Counted from the stretch's first letter, positions 1-9,011 are shown. The stretch is DNA of 64,000 bases from Paenibacillus baekrokdamisoli (GCF_003945345.1 NZ_AP019308.1:1178001-1242000), one strand, 5' to 3'. The notes: generated by a model from the sequence alone, not told the origin. Numbers and translations are program-made.

Positions 1-242
1 TCATCGTTCGTATCATTGCCTTCAGAATCAGGAGAAGGGCTATCAGGAGAAGGGCTATCACTCTCAGTGCTCGTGTCATCACTATTCGAAGGGTTGGCGT
101 CGCTTCCTGTATCCGGCTGTGTGATTGGAGGATCATTAACTTTGGATTCATTAGGCTTGTCTGATTCAAGAGCTCCGTTCATGCAGCCTGATAGAATCGT
201 AAAGATGATCAAGGCGAGACCCAACAAACGGACGATTCTCAT
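1..242 (-). CDS. lipoprotein, N-terminal part (runs off window)
   Basis: The ATG is at 242-240 and the reading frame stays open to the window edge, so only about 80 residues are visible. They start with a basic n-region (MRIVR), a hydrophobic core and an LSGC lipobox with the lipidated cysteine at residue 20, then a low-complexity linker rich in Ser, Asp, Pro and Asn. A 15-bp unit is repeated in tandem at 27-56 and encodes repeated SPSPD-type residues. The start overlaps the stop of the upstream pseudouridine synthase in an ATGA arrangement, which suggests translational coupling. A surface lipoprotein is certain enough; the function lies in the missing C-terminal part. Confidence 0.75.
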   Translation of the reverse strand, partial: MRIVRLLGLALIIFTILSGCMNGALESDKPNESKVNDPPITQPDTGSDANPSNSDDTSTESDSPSPDSPSPDSEGNDTND

Positions 243-994
243 GCTTCAAACCCTTCCGATGGCAAGATATGCAGGGCATTCGTATAGTCACGTTCACTAA
301 ATCGCGTCCATACACCCGTTCGCGGGGGTTCTGAGAGGAAGATCATCCATTCCTTCGTAACCGGATGGGCAACGCCTATTGAAGCTGACCACAAGGCTAT
401 ATCTTGTTCACCCTCCACTATAGGAGCGCCATATTTGCGATCAAAGAAAAGAGGGCAATGAATAGCGGCCATTTGAGCTCGTATTTGATGGGATCTGCCC
501 GTAACGAGTTTCACGGCTATCAGTGAACAATCACGATGTTTGGCGACTACCACATAATCAAGCAGCGCTTCTTTGGCATCGGCTGTAGGTTTATCATAGA
601 CAGTGACGATGTTGCGGGCAGCATCCTTGCTCAAATAGTGCCGTAGACGCCCTGAGGAGGCCTTAGGAGAACCGTGAACGACTGTGATGTAGAACTTATC
701 GAACTGTCTGCTGCGAACGGACTCGGACAAACGTGATGCCGCCTTTGAAGTTTTGGCGAACAGCATCGCTCCGCCGACAGGTCGGTCCAAGCGATGAATA
801 AGCCCGACATAGACATTGCCAGGCTTTTCGTAGCGAATTTTCAAGTCTTCTTTAAGGAGGGTAACCATATCGGGCTCACCTGTGTCATCGGCTTGAGATA
901 AGATCCCAGGCTGTTTGACAACAGCGAGGAGGTGATTATCCTCAAATAGAATTGGCAGTATAGAAGAAGGCGATGAATGAGAATCGCTTGTCAT
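239..994 (-). CDS. RluA-family RNA pseudouridine synthase
   Basis: This 251-aa protein belongs to the RluA/RluD family, which isomerises uridine to pseudouridine in rRNA or tRNA. The family motif HRLDRPVGG is at residues 67-75, with Asp70 as the expected catalytic nucleophile. A downstream RSHQIRAQMA segment is the second conserved block. No N-terminal S4 RNA-binding domain is present, so it is a short RluA-like form. It follows a methyltransferase gene whose stop codon directly abuts this start, and it overlaps a lipoprotein gene by 4 bp, so the block is probably one transcript. The exact target uridine cannot be read from sequence. Confidence 0.92.
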   Translation of the reverse strand: MTSDSHSSPSSILPILFEDNHLLAVVKQPGILSQADDTGEPDMVTLLKEDLKIRYEKPGNVYVGLIHRLDRPVGGAMLFAKTSKAASRLSESVRSRQFDKFYITVVHGSPKASSGRLRHYLSKDAARNIVTVYDKPTADAKEALLDYVVVAKHRDCSLIAVKLVTGRSHQIRAQMAAIHCPLFFDRKYGAPIVEGEQDIALWSASIGVAHPVTKEWMIFLSEPPRTGVWTRFSERDYTNALHILPSEGFEA

Positions 995-1861
995 CTATTT
1001 AGCCTCCCAGCGGCCCAAAATTCCGCATGGCAGCGTTAGCCCCGTTGCTGTAATTGGAATTCCGATCTCTCCACTATGAATCGATCCGCTGAATTTCTGC
1101 CCCATTGTCATATGGAGCATATTATGCAGCACGGTAGGAGAGATTCCCGACGTATAGGAATTCACGAGCATAAAGAGTGGATCAGGTGATAAGACGCTTA
1201 AACAAGATTCAATGAAAGGGTAGAGGTTCTCCTCCAGCTTCCACATCTCGCCATTAGGACCGCGTCCGTAGGAAGGAGGGTCCATAATGATAGCATCATA
1301 TTGCTTACCACGGCGTTGCTCCCGCTGCACGAATTTGAACACATCGTCAATAATATATCGAATGGGATTGCTCTCTAGGCCAGATAGCTGCGCGTTTTCT
1401 TTGGCCCACTGTACCATTCCTTTGGCGGCGTCTACATGACATACCTCTGCACCAGCCGCTGCTGCCGCTAAGGTTGCTCCGCCTGTATAAGCAAATAGGT
1501 TAAGAACCCGAATCGGACGTCCTGCTCCGCGGATCTTATCCATCATCCAGCTCCAATTCACTGCTTGCTCAGGGAAAAGGCCTGTATGCTTGAAGCTAGT
1601 TGGACGAATGTGGAATTTAAGCTCCCCGTAGGATACAGTCCAACGTTCAGGCATCTTCGTGCGGAATTCCCATTCTCCACCTCCAGTAGAGCTGCGGTGG
1701 TAGTGACCATCTGCAGTCGTCCAGCGTGAGGTTTGTCCTGTATTCGGCCAAATGACCTGAGGATCAGGTCTTCTAAGGATGTAGGACCCCCAACGTTCTA
1801 ATTTCTCTCCATCCCCTGTGTCTAACAATTCATAGTCTTTCCATTGATCAGCGTTGTACAT
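995..1861 (-). CDS. class I SAM-dependent methyltransferase (RlmI-like)
   Basis: The 288-aa product has a Rossmann methyltransferase core: the SAM-binding NLFAYTGG motif is at 121-128, an acidic residue follows beta-2, and MDPPSYG is at 193-199. This arrangement is typical of RlmI/RlmK-type 23S rRNA methyltransferases, although the N-terminal PUA domain of true RlmI is absent. RNA is the likely substrate, supported by the directly adjoining pseudouridine synthase gene. The start overlaps the end of the upstream response regulator gene by 14 bp. Methyltransferase identity is secure; the modified base is an inference. Confidence 0.88.
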   Translation of the reverse strand: MYNADQWKDYELLDTGDGEKLERWGSYILRRPDPQVIWPNTGQTSRWTTADGHYHRSSTGGGEWEFRTKMPERWTVSYGELKFHIRPTSFKHTGLFPEQAVNWSWMMDKIRGAGRPIRVLNLFAYTGGATLAAAAAGAEVCHVDAAKGMVQWAKENAQLSGLESNPIRYIIDDVFKFVQREQRRGKQYDAIIMDPPSYGRGPNGEMWKLEENLYPFIESCLSVLSPDPLFMLVNSYTSGISPTVLHNMLHMTMGQKFSGSIHSGEIGIPITATGLTLPCGILGRWEAK

Positions 1862-2576
1862 AAGTCGATCCTTCCTTGATGTTGAATTTATAGCCGATTC
1901 CGCGAACCGTTATGATATACATAGGGTTAGTCGGATCGGGTTCAATCTTTTTGCGTAAATTGCTGATATGTACCATGAGAGTACGCGTATCACCCATACT
2001 ATCATGTCCCCAAATGATCGTGTACAAATCGTCCAGTGCAAATGCGCGATTCGGAGATTTGGCAAGGTGAACAAGCAATTCGAACTCTTTCGTTGATAAG
2101 AAGACTTCCTTATCTCGAATCTGTACGGTTCGTGCTGGTAGATCAATAACTAGACCATCAAAGGAGAGAAGCTCGCCATTCTCCCTTGCTGCGAAACTTT
2201 GCATGACGACGGACTGTCTGCGAAGATGCGCTTTGACGCGTGCAACCAGCTGGCTTGGACTGAACGGTTTTGTCATATAATCATCGCCGCCCACTGTCAA
2301 TCCGTGTATAATGTCGGTATCATCGCTCTTACAGCTTATGAACAAAATGGGAACATTGGAAATCGTACGGATTTGTTTGCATACTTCAAAGCCGTCTATG
2401 CTTTTAAGCGAAATATCCAATATGATTAAATCCGGCTGAAGCTCGCCAGCCAGCATGATGGCATCTTCACCGTTATCAGTGGAATGAACGTCAAAGCCTT
2501 CCCGTTCCATATAAAGTGTAATAAGCTCTGTAATGTCAGATTCATCATCTACGACCAATATTTTGCTCCCGCTCAT
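1848..2576 (-). CDS. OmpR/PhoB-type response regulator
   Basis: This 242-aa regulator has an N-terminal receiver domain with acidic pocket DDE at 10-12 and phosphoacceptor Asp54, and a C-terminal winged-helix DNA-binding domain ending with the usual RGIGYKF strand. The ATG at 2576 is preceded by AGGAGG with 7-nt spacing; a longer in-frame extension to 2657 has no such site and crosses the divergent kinase promoter region. The gene is divergent from the 7TM histidine kinase, so the two very probably form one signalling pair. It is transcribed into a methyltransferase and pseudouridine synthase that have no obvious regulatory link. Confidence 0.92.
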   Translation of the reverse strand: MSGSKILVVDDESDITELITLYMEREGFDVHSTDNGEDAIMLAGELQPDLIILDISLKSIDGFEVCKQIRTISNVPILFISCKSDDTDIIHGLTVGGDDYMTKPFSPSQLVARVKAHLRRQSVVMQSFAARENGELLSFDGLVIDLPARTVQIRDKEVFLSTKEFELLVHLAKSPNRAFALDDLYTIIWGHDSMGDTRTLMVHISNLRKKIEPDPTNPMYIITVRGIGYKFNIKEGSTYVQR

Positions 2577-2640
2577 TTTGAATCCTCCTCTTCCTCGAAC
2601 TATTATAGCGAATGGAGGGAGGGATGAGCAATCCACGTTT

Positions 2641-4737
2641 TTGCAGGAGGGATTCATTATTTATCGTTTGCCTGGTTTACTACTCATTCTTCTTCTATTA
2701 CCACTCCTTCTTTCGAGCTGCTCTGTTCAAACGGAGGCTTCAAAGCCGACTGCTGTTCATGGTGAGCTTGATCTTCGAAAATGGTCTTTCGAGTCTAATG
2801 GCGAACTGACTTTATCAGGGCAGTGGGCCTTTTTTGGGAAGCAGCTGTTACAGCCCAATGAGGCCCACATGTCTGAGAGCAGCTTCGTTATGGTCCCGCG
2901 TTCCTGGAATAGCTATCCGGCTAGCTTTGGATTCAAAAACGGACAAGGTTATGCAACATACCGTCTAACGGTTCGGATTCAGCCAACGGAGCATGTTCTT
3001 GCGCTGCGCGTGCCTAATATTTTCAGTTCATATAAGCTGTGGGTGAACGGGGATTTACTTGCTGCTGAAGGAGTTGTCGGCACGAGCAGAGATACGTCAA
3101 GTCCAGAGCAATTTCCACGCATAGTTTCGTTCGATGCTCATACGGACAAGCTGGATATTGTGGTGCAGGTTTCTAATTTTCAGCATCGCAAGGGTGGCAT
3201 CTGGGTTGATTTTAAGCTGGGAGACAGTGACCAAATTGTTCGCTCTCAAATGATCGCTACCGCTCAGGAGATGGCTATATTAGGAAGCTTGATTATTATT
3301 GGGGTGTACCATATCGGCTTATATGCCTTTTGGCGTCAAGAGCAATTCACGATTCACTTCGGGCTGCTCTGTCTATTCGTAGCTGCGAGATCAAGTGTGA
3401 CCGGAGATTCCTATTTGATGCAGCTCTTCCCTATCTCATGGGAGACGGGGCTGAAGATCGAATATATTTCCTTAGTGTTTAGTGCGGTAACCGGCTTCTT
3501 ATATGTATATCGATTGTTTCCAGGCGTGGTATCCAAAAGAGTCGTACAAGCTATTATTGGCATAGGAATGATGCTGTGCCTATTTGTTCTTGTATTTCCG
3601 GCCATCGTTTATTCCAAGTCGCTTCCGATCTTTCAACTATTTGTACTTGGTGTCGGCATGTACTGCCTTATTATTGTAATCAAAGCGCTGATTCTCAAAC
3701 GGGCAGGAGCTGGCTTCGTACTGGCAGGAGTTGCTGTCTTTGTGTTGACCGTAATGAATGACATGCTCTTCTATAATGAATGGTTCGTATTTCCCCAGCT
3801 TGTTCCGATTGGATTGTTTTTTTTCATGCTGATGCAGTCCTTCATTATTTCAACCCGCTTCTCTACGGCACTGCGGCGAGTAGGACAGGTGTCGGACGAG
3901 CTGAGAGAGCTCAACACGCACTTGGAAGAGAGAATCGAGGAGCGGACCGAAGCGCTAAGTCTTACGAATGAAACGTTAGAGCAGAGAAACCGTGATCTTG
4001 GGAGAATGGAGACTTCGAGGCGCCATCTTATGACGAATATCTCGCATGATTTGAGAACGCCGATCACACTGCTTCAGGGGTATTTGGAAGCTATTCAAGA
4101 TGGTGTTGTAAAGAGTGAGGAACAGCGGCAAAAATATGTCCGTATGATGCTTGGCAAAGTAGGCGGGCTGAACCGGCTCATACATGATCTGTTTGAGCTA
4201 TCCAAGTTGGAAGCAGGTCAGCTCCGCTTTGATCTTAGTGATGTATTGCTAAGTGAATGGATCGAACAGATTCAGGGTCAGTACGAAATTGATATCCGAA
4301 GCGGAGGATTATCGTTCACATGTGCTTATGACTACGCTAGACAAGAGGTGCCAGAGTTGGAGCAGCCGGAACGTATTCTAGTAAAGCTTGATCTGCCCAG
4401 AATGGACCAAGTGATAGCAAATGTCATTTATAATGCGCTCAAGCATACACCTCGGAATGGTCATCTTTCGCTTTTATTCTACTATGATTATGAAACGAGC
4501 CGGGTAATAATTAATGTTTGCGATACGGGAAGCGGCATTGAGACGGAGCATTTGCCCTTTATATTTGATCGGTTCTACAAGAAAGAGATCTCGCGCAACT
4601 CAGCAGAAGGAGGAAGCGGTCTAGGGCTCGCTATTGCGAAAGAAATTGTTGAAGGACATGAGGGAACAATTGGAGCTGAAAGTATTCCAAACAAAGGGAC
4701 TACTATCTGGATATCACTTCCAGCCAGGAAAATGTAA
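2641..4737 (+). CDS. 7TM sensor histidine kinase with extracellular lectin-like domain
   Basis: The protein opens with a hydrophobic segment ending in an LLSSC lipobox-like motif, followed by an extracellular beta-rich domain of the 7TMR-DISM type (about residues 30-205), seven membrane helices (about 214-410), a coiled-coil linker, HisKA with the H-box NISHDLRTP (about residue 468), and an HATPase domain with NALKHTP, DTGSGI and GGSGLGLAIA. It probably senses an extracellular small molecule and phosphorylates the divergent OmpR-type regulator. The start is uncertain. The only in-frame ATG (2533) lies inside the regulator gene. TTG at 2641 retains a positive n-region and TTG at 2668 does not. 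The best Shine-Dalgarno (2645-2651) precedes only ATT codons. Confidence 0.85.
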   Translation: MQEGFIIYRLPGLLLILLLLPLLLSSCSVQTEASKPTAVHGELDLRKWSFESNGELTLSGQWAFFGKQLLQPNEAHMSESSFVMVPRSWNSYPASFGFKNGQGYATYRLTVRIQPTEHVLALRVPNIFSSYKLWVNGDLLAAEGVVGTSRDTSSPEQFPRIVSFDAHTDKLDIVVQVSNFQHRKGGIWVDFKLGDSDQIVRSQMIATAQEMAILGSLIIIGVYHIGLYAFWRQEQFTIHFGLLCLFVAARSSVTGDSYLMQLFPISWETGLKIEYISLVFSAVTGFLYVYRLFPGVVSKRVVQAIIGIGMMLCLFVLVFPAIVYSKSLPIFQLFVLGVGMYCLIIVIKALILKRAGAGFVLAGVAVFVLTVMNDMLFYNEWFVFPQLVPIGLFFFMLMQSFIISTRFSTALRRVGQVSDELRELNTHLEERIEERTEALSLTNETLEQRNRDLGRMETSRRHLMTNISHDLRTPITLLQGYLEAIQDGVVKSEEQRQKYVRMMLGKVGGLNRLIHDLFELSKLEAGQLRFDLSDVLLSEWIEQIQGQYEIDIRSGGLSFTCAYDYARQEVPELEQPERILVKLDLPRMDQVIANVIYNALKHTPRNGHLSLLFYYDYETSRVIINVCDTGSGIETEHLPFIFDRFYKKEISRNSAEGGSGLGLAIAKEIVEGHEGTIGAESIPNKGTTIWISLPARKM

Positions 4738-4738
4738 G

Positions 4739-5062
4739 CTAATCGGCTTGTCTAATCACTGCCATCATCCTATCAATGGATTGCTTGCGTTTATCCTGAT
4801 CCATACTGTTAAGAATTCGAATGATTTCAATCGCTTCGGGTGTAACTGGTGTTTCAGGCTTGCTAGGCTCCCCTCCGATGATATAGTCGAGTGACACCTG
4901 AAACAAAACAGCCAATTTCTTCAAGGTTTCATAGACGGGCTGACGATTGTTGATTTCATAATGGCTATAGGCGGAGCGGGTTATGCCAATCTGTTTTGCG
5001 ACATCTTCTTGTGAAAGGCTTTTACGAAGTCTTAGTTCTCTCAAGCGGTCTCCCATCGTCAT
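4739..5062 (-). CDS. XRE-family transcriptional regulator
   Basis: This 107-aa protein carries an N-terminal Cro/C1-type helix-turn-helix (about residues 6-62, with LSQEDVAKQIGITRSAYSHYE) and a short charged C-terminal tail. ATG 5062 is preceded by AAGGAG at 8-nt spacing. It is convergent with the kinase gene, whose stop codon is 1 bp away. A promoter carrying an inverted repeat in its spacer lies about 80 bp upstream, which suggests autorepression. The small size and lack of an effector domain fit a simple repressor similar to SinR or Xre-type proteins. Its targets are unknown. Confidence 0.88.
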   Translation of the reverse strand: MTMGDRLRELRLRKSLSQEDVAKQIGITRSAYSHYEINNRQPVYETLKKLAVLFQVSLDYIIGGEPSKPETPVTPEAIEIIRILNSMDQDKRKQSIDRMMAVIRQAD

Positions 5063-5137
5063 GTTTAGGGCTCCTTACGTGAATACTAATCATCTAGTCC
5101 TAGTACGAGCAGATTATGTAATACTCTACTACTAGTA

Positions 5138-5166
5138 ATTTATGATACAAAGTGTATCATTGTCAA
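5138..5166 (-). promoter_or_regulatory. XRE promoter with operator in the spacer
   Basis: On the minus strand TTGACA (5166-5161) and ATAAAT (5143-5138) are separated by 17 bp. The spacer holds a perfect 8-3-8 inverted repeat, ATGATACA/TGTATCAT (5142-5160). A repressor bound there would block RNA polymerase, as expected for autoregulation by the XRE protein. Confidence 0.6.
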
Positions 5167-5234
5167 GTATATGAATAGAATTTATTAGCTATATCGTTAG
5201 ATAGTCGGGATAAAAGTCAAATTGAGCTCGAGGC

Positions 5235-5263
5235 TTGAAATTGAATCGATGAAAGCGTACAAT
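5235..5263 (+). promoter_or_regulatory. araA promoter
   Basis: TTGAAA (5235-5240) and TACAAT (5258-5263) are separated by exactly 17 bp, a good sigma-A promoter. Transcription would start near 5270, directly before the first AraR box. TGAAAGCG at 5250-5257 resembles half of a CcpA cre site, but the other half is poor. Confidence 0.7.
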
Positions 5264-5275
5264 GAAGGAAGTTAT

Positions 5276-5291
5276 AGTTGTACGTACAAGT
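5276..5291 (+). promoter_or_regulatory. AraR operator, box 1
   Basis: The site is AGTTGTACGTACAAGT, with a perfect 12-bp palindromic core at 5278-5289. It closely matches the Bacillus subtilis AraR consensus ATTTGTACGTACAAAT (established knowledge). It lies just downstream of the predicted araA transcription start. Confidence 0.8.
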
Positions 5292-5374
5292 TGGATGAAC
5301 AGAAAGCTCTTATTATTAGGTTATTTTCTCGATATGGGCAAAATATTGGGGGATTATAAAAGTTGTTTGTCTGT

Positions 5375-5390
5375 ATTTGTTCGTACAAGT
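5375..5390 (+). promoter_or_regulatory. AraR operator, box 2
   Basis: ATTTGTTCGTACAAGT matches the AraR consensus at 14 of 16 positions. Its centre is 99 bp from box 1, and it lies just upstream of the araA ribosome site. Two spaced boxes fit cooperative binding or looping as known for AraR. Confidence 0.75.
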
Positions 5391-5412
5391 AGAGTATAAG
5401 GAGGAGAATTTC

Positions 5413-6903
5413 TTGCTTATCATAAAAAAATATCAATTTTGGTTTGTAACGGGAAGTCAGCACTTGTACGGACCAGAAACGCTGCAAGAAGTAGCAGAGC
5501 ATTCACGAATCATTGCCGATGGGTTAGATCGTGATGAAGCGATTCCTTTTGAAGTGGTATTCAAACCGGTAGTGAAGACACCCGAAGAGATCTACAAGCT
5601 TTGCTCAGAAGCTAATGCGGATGAGAACTGCGCAGGTTTAATAACTTGGATGCATACGTTCTCTCCTGCCAAGATGTGGATCGCAGGTTTGTCTGAGCTG
5701 CGTAAGCCGCTGCTCCATTTGCATACACAATTTAACCGCGATATTCCATGGGATTCTATTGATATGGACTTCATGAACTTGAATCAATCGGCGCATGGCG
5801 ATCGTGAATATGGCTTTATTGGTGCTCGTATGGGCCTCGCTCGTAAAGTTGTTGTTGGTTACTGGGAGGATACAGAAGTACGTTCACGAATTGCGGGTTG
5901 GATGCGAACTTCGGTTGCTTTTACAGAAGGACGTTCCTTGAAGGTAGCGCGTTTTGGGGATAATATGCGTCAGGTTGCTGTGACGGAAGGCGACAAGGTA
6001 GAAGCACAGATCAAATTCGGCTGGTCGATTAACGGTTATGGGATTGGGGATCTTGTTGCCCGTATCTCAGATCTATCCGAAGCAGAGGTTAATGCATTAA
6101 CGGATGAATATCAATCTCTTTATGAGATTTCTTCGGAGGTACGTAATCATGCTGCGTCATGGGAATCCATCCGTGAGCAGGCTCGCATTGAGCTTGGAAT
6201 GAAGGCTTTCCTGCAAGAAGGTGGATTCACCGCGTTCACAACCACATTCGAAGACCTGCATGGCATGAAGCAGCTGCCTGGCTTAGCGGTTCAACGTTTG
6301 ATGGAACAGGGCTATGGTTTTGGAGGTGAAGGGGATTGGAAAACGGCAGCGTTGACTCGTATGATGAAAATGATTGCCGGTAATAAAGGGACTTCTTTCA
6401 TGGAAGATTATACGTATCATTTTGAGCCAGGCAATGAACTTATTCTTGGTGCACATATGCTGGAGATTTGCCCGACTATTGCCGCTGACCGTCCCCGCCT
6501 TGAAGTGCACCCGCTGGGTATCGGCGGTAAGGCAGATCCTGCCCGGATGATATTCGACGGCCGCAGCGGACAGGCGGTTAATGCTTCTCTGATCGATCTT
6601 GGCCATCGTTTCCGTCTGATCGTGAGCATTGTGGATGCCGTGCAGCCTGATCATGATATGTCAAAGCTTCCGGTAGCTCGTGTGCTTTGGAAGCCTCAGC
6701 CATCGCTTAAGGATTCTGCTGAAGCGTGGATTCGTGCAGGTGGAGCACATCATACAGTGTTCTCGTATGAAGTTACGGCCGAGCAGCTTGTTGACTGGGC
6801 TGAGCTAACCGGTATCGAGTGTGTTATTATTGATAATTCTACGAATCCACTCTCTTTCCGCAATGAATTGCGTTTGAATGACATGTACTGGCGCCTTCGT
6901 TAA
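5413..6903 (+). CDS. araA: L-arabinose isomerase
   Basis: The 496-aa product has the usual length of L-arabinose isomerase and begins with the family-typical QFWFVTGSQHLYGPETL segment. It converts L-arabinose to L-ribulose in the cytoplasm, the first step of arabinose breakdown. The start is TTG 5413, preceded by AAGGAGGA with 7-nt spacing; the in-frame ATG 36 bp upstream would place the ribosome site and an operator inside the gene. Two AraR boxes and a sigma-A promoter precede it, so it should be induced by arabinose. It stands alone: no araB, araD, araR or transporter gene is adjacent, and a terminator follows. Confidence 0.96.
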   Translation: MLIIKKYQFWFVTGSQHLYGPETLQEVAEHSRIIADGLDRDEAIPFEVVFKPVVKTPEEIYKLCSEANADENCAGLITWMHTFSPAKMWIAGLSELRKPLLHLHTQFNRDIPWDSIDMDFMNLNQSAHGDREYGFIGARMGLARKVVVGYWEDTEVRSRIAGWMRTSVAFTEGRSLKVARFGDNMRQVAVTEGDKVEAQIKFGWSINGYGIGDLVARISDLSEAEVNALTDEYQSLYEISSEVRNHAASWESIREQARIELGMKAFLQEGGFTAFTTTFEDLHGMKQLPGLAVQRLMEQGYGFGGEGDWKTAALTRMMKMIAGNKGTSFMEDYTYHFEPGNELILGAHMLEICPTIAADRPRLEVHPLGIGGKADPARMIFDGRSGQAVNASLIDLGHRFRLIVSIVDAVQPDHDMSKLPVARVLWKPQPSLKDSAEAWIRAGGAHHTVFSYEVTAEQLVDWAELTGIECVIIDNSTNPLSFRNELRLNDMYWRLR

Positions 6904-6950
6904 CAGTAAGCGTCAGCGGACATTTAAGCATCATTCTTTTTACACTGGCT

Positions 6951-6983
6951 AATAAGCGTCCCTTTGGGGGCGCTTATTTGTTT
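6951..6983 (+). terminator. intrinsic terminator after araA
   Basis: A 12-bp stem, AATAAGCGTCCC with GGGGCGCTTATT (one G-U pair), closes a TTTG loop and is followed by a T-rich stretch. It separates araA from the convergent cyclase gene. Confidence 0.8.
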
Positions 6984-7005
6984 GGTTGTCGACCTGCGCT
7001 TTACT

Positions 7006-8913
7006 TCATTCACCATTCGAAAGTAGATATTTATTACGATAATTGGCAAGTGCGAGCAGCGGCCAAATGATCGAGTAGCTGTCATAGCGAGTATACATAT
7101 GACCAGGAAGAGCCGCACCGGTCGGGTAGGAGGATGTTATATTTTTCTCAAAAAGATGGTCAAGCAGGAAACGAACAGCTCGCTGCATCTTGTCACATGG
7201 CGCTGCCGAAATAGAGATTAAAGCATCGAGTGCCCAAGCTGTTTGAGAGAGGGTGGAGCTTCCGAGGGGCATATATTGTCTGTTTTTGTCACTTCCGCAT
7301 GATTCGCCAAATCCGCCATCATCATTCTGAACGGCATACAGCCAATCCTTTGCCTTAAGGATAGCTGTTTCATTCGTAAGCTCGCCAACTGCGGCTAAAC
7401 CCGTTAAAGCAGCCCAAGTTCCATAGATGTAGCAGATTCCCCATCTCCCATGCCATGATCCATTCTTCTCTTGATGGTTATATAGCCATTTGACGGCTCG
7501 TTGAATATAAGGCAAGTGATTCTTCAATCCTGCAGTATGTCCCAAGTATTCCAAGGTACGACCCGTTAAATCAGCAGAGGAGGGATCCGTTGCTGCATCA
7601 TCCACTCCGTCTAGAGGCAGCCAGCTGATGAAACGGCTATCGTTATTTCGTTCGAAGGCCGCCCAGCCTCCATCACTATTTTGCATGGAAAGAAGCCACT
7701 GTAACCCTCGATTGGCTGCATGATTATACACATGATCGTGCCGCAGACCATGAATAGCTCTAAGGACGGCAGACGTATCATCAATATCGGGATTCATTGT
7801 ATTCACGTTGGAGAAGCCCCAGCCTCCTGGTATAGGGTTCTTTACTTGCTTTTGCCAATCACCTGACTTAACATGCTGCCTTGCGATTAAATAATGTCCC
7901 GATTGTAAGATGGAGGGGTGGTCACTAGGCACGCCGGCTTTCTGAAGGGTGTAGCTAATTAAGCTGGTGTCCCATACGGTGGATGACGTATTTTGAATAG
8001 TGGCAAGGTTATTATCCTGATCGATGTAAAGTAAGGATTCCAGACCTTGCACAGCCTTCGTGATCGTAGGATGATCCACTGCATAACCGATTGATCTTAA
8101 AGCATGGATCATCAATATCGTGGAGCTAATATAACTATATAAGGTACCGTCAGGCTCAATTCGATTGAGGATGAATTGCTCTGCATGACGTAAAGCCCAA
8201 TCCTGTGCCTGTCCGGGAAGATTGGTAATTGTCTTGGTCCATTGCTTCATAATGGGAAGCATTCGATGATCAAAATGCCCTTCCCAGCCAGCTTGTAAGC
8301 GATCTTCGGTTGAAGTGGGGGGAATAACAGATTGGATTCCTGAGATATGCGGCGGCATGAAATTTGGTTTACGGTCTGCAAGTATGAGCATGGGAGCCAT
8401 GTGAACCCGTGCATAGCCAGAAAATTGATAAAAATGGATGGGAGAGCTCGTCGGCAGCAGCATGAAGGAAAGGGGGACAGGGAACCATTTTGGCCATGGA
8501 TACTGACCGATTACCGCCAATAAAAATTTAGTCAGCAGACTATCTACGCGGGAGAGTCCGCCAAGCTGCTTAATGACTTCACTTGCGCGAATCATAGCCG
8601 TATCTGAAGGAGATAAGCCTGAGAGCAATAATGCAAAATAACATTCTGCTGTTGCGCATAAATTGGGTGAAGGCTCATCCGTGTACACACGCCAGCCTCC
8701 GTCAATCTGCTGTTTGCTAATTATTCGATCACGTATGGAAGCGATAAGCTGATGCTTTTCTGAACCAAGAGATCGCAGCAGCATGATGACTGCGGCATCT
8801 ATGGTTGTTCCATATTCAATAAAGCCGTAGCGCCACGAACCGTCATCGGTTTGCTGCTCCAACATATGCTGAACAAGGGTGTCAATGCCAGACTGAACAA
8901 TGCGCTGAAACAT
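7006..8913 (-). CDS. shc: squalene-hopene cyclase
   Basis: This 635-aa protein has the normal length and layout of squalene-hopene cyclases, which fold squalene into hopene/hopanol at the membrane surface. The catalytic DXDD motif is present as DIDD at residues 376-379, and several QW repeats are visible, for example QNSDGGW, QEKNGSW and QNDDGGF. The alpha/alpha-barrel repeat pattern spans the whole chain. No squalene-synthesis genes (hpnC/D/E type) adjoin it, so squalene must be made elsewhere or the true substrate may be another polyprenoid, as with the sporulenol cyclase SqhC of B. subtilis. Confidence 0.93.
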   Translation of the reverse strand: MFQRIVQSGIDTLVQHMLEQQTDDGSWRYGFIEYGTTIDAAVIMLLRSLGSEKHQLIASIRDRIISKQQIDGGWRVYTDEPSPNLCATAECYFALLLSGLSPSDTAMIRASEVIKQLGGLSRVDSLLTKFLLAVIGQYPWPKWFPVPLSFMLLPTSSPIHFYQFSGYARVHMAPMLILADRKPNFMPPHISGIQSVIPPTSTEDRLQAGWEGHFDHRMLPIMKQWTKTITNLPGQAQDWALRHAEQFILNRIEPDGTLYSYISSTILMIHALRSIGYAVDHPTITKAVQGLESLLYIDQDNNLATIQNTSSTVWDTSLISYTLQKAGVPSDHPSILQSGHYLIARQHVKSGDWQKQVKNPIPGGWGFSNVNTMNPDIDDTSAVLRAIHGLRHDHVYNHAANRGLQWLLSMQNSDGGWAAFERNNDSRFISWLPLDGVDDAATDPSSADLTGRTLEYLGHTAGLKNHLPYIQRAVKWLYNHQEKNGSWHGRWGICYIYGTWAALTGLAAVGELTNETAILKAKDWLYAVQNDDGGFGESCGSDKNRQYMPLGSSTLSQTAWALDALISISAAPCDKMQRAVRFLLDHLFEKNITSSYPTGAALPGHMYTRYDSYSIIWPLLALANYRNKYLLSNGE

Positions 8914-9011
8914 AAAGGATCACCTCGCTTCATGTTTGAAAAACGTTGATCAGATTTGGAGTTCATTTATTAAGATCGCACGGGCACTCATGCGCGTTTG
9001 CTATGCTATAG

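Noticed and set aside
27-56. Tandem 15-bp repeat as a CRISPR or mobile feature
   Set aside because: It is two units inside a coding linker and simply encodes Ser/Pro/Asp repeats.
2612-2809. Overlapping ORF at the kinase start in another frame
   Set aside because: It is out of frame with the kinase lipobox and domains and ends quickly; no frameshift signal was seen.
5250-5263. CcpA cre site at araA
   Set aside because: Only the first half matches the consensus; kept as a remark in the promoter entry.
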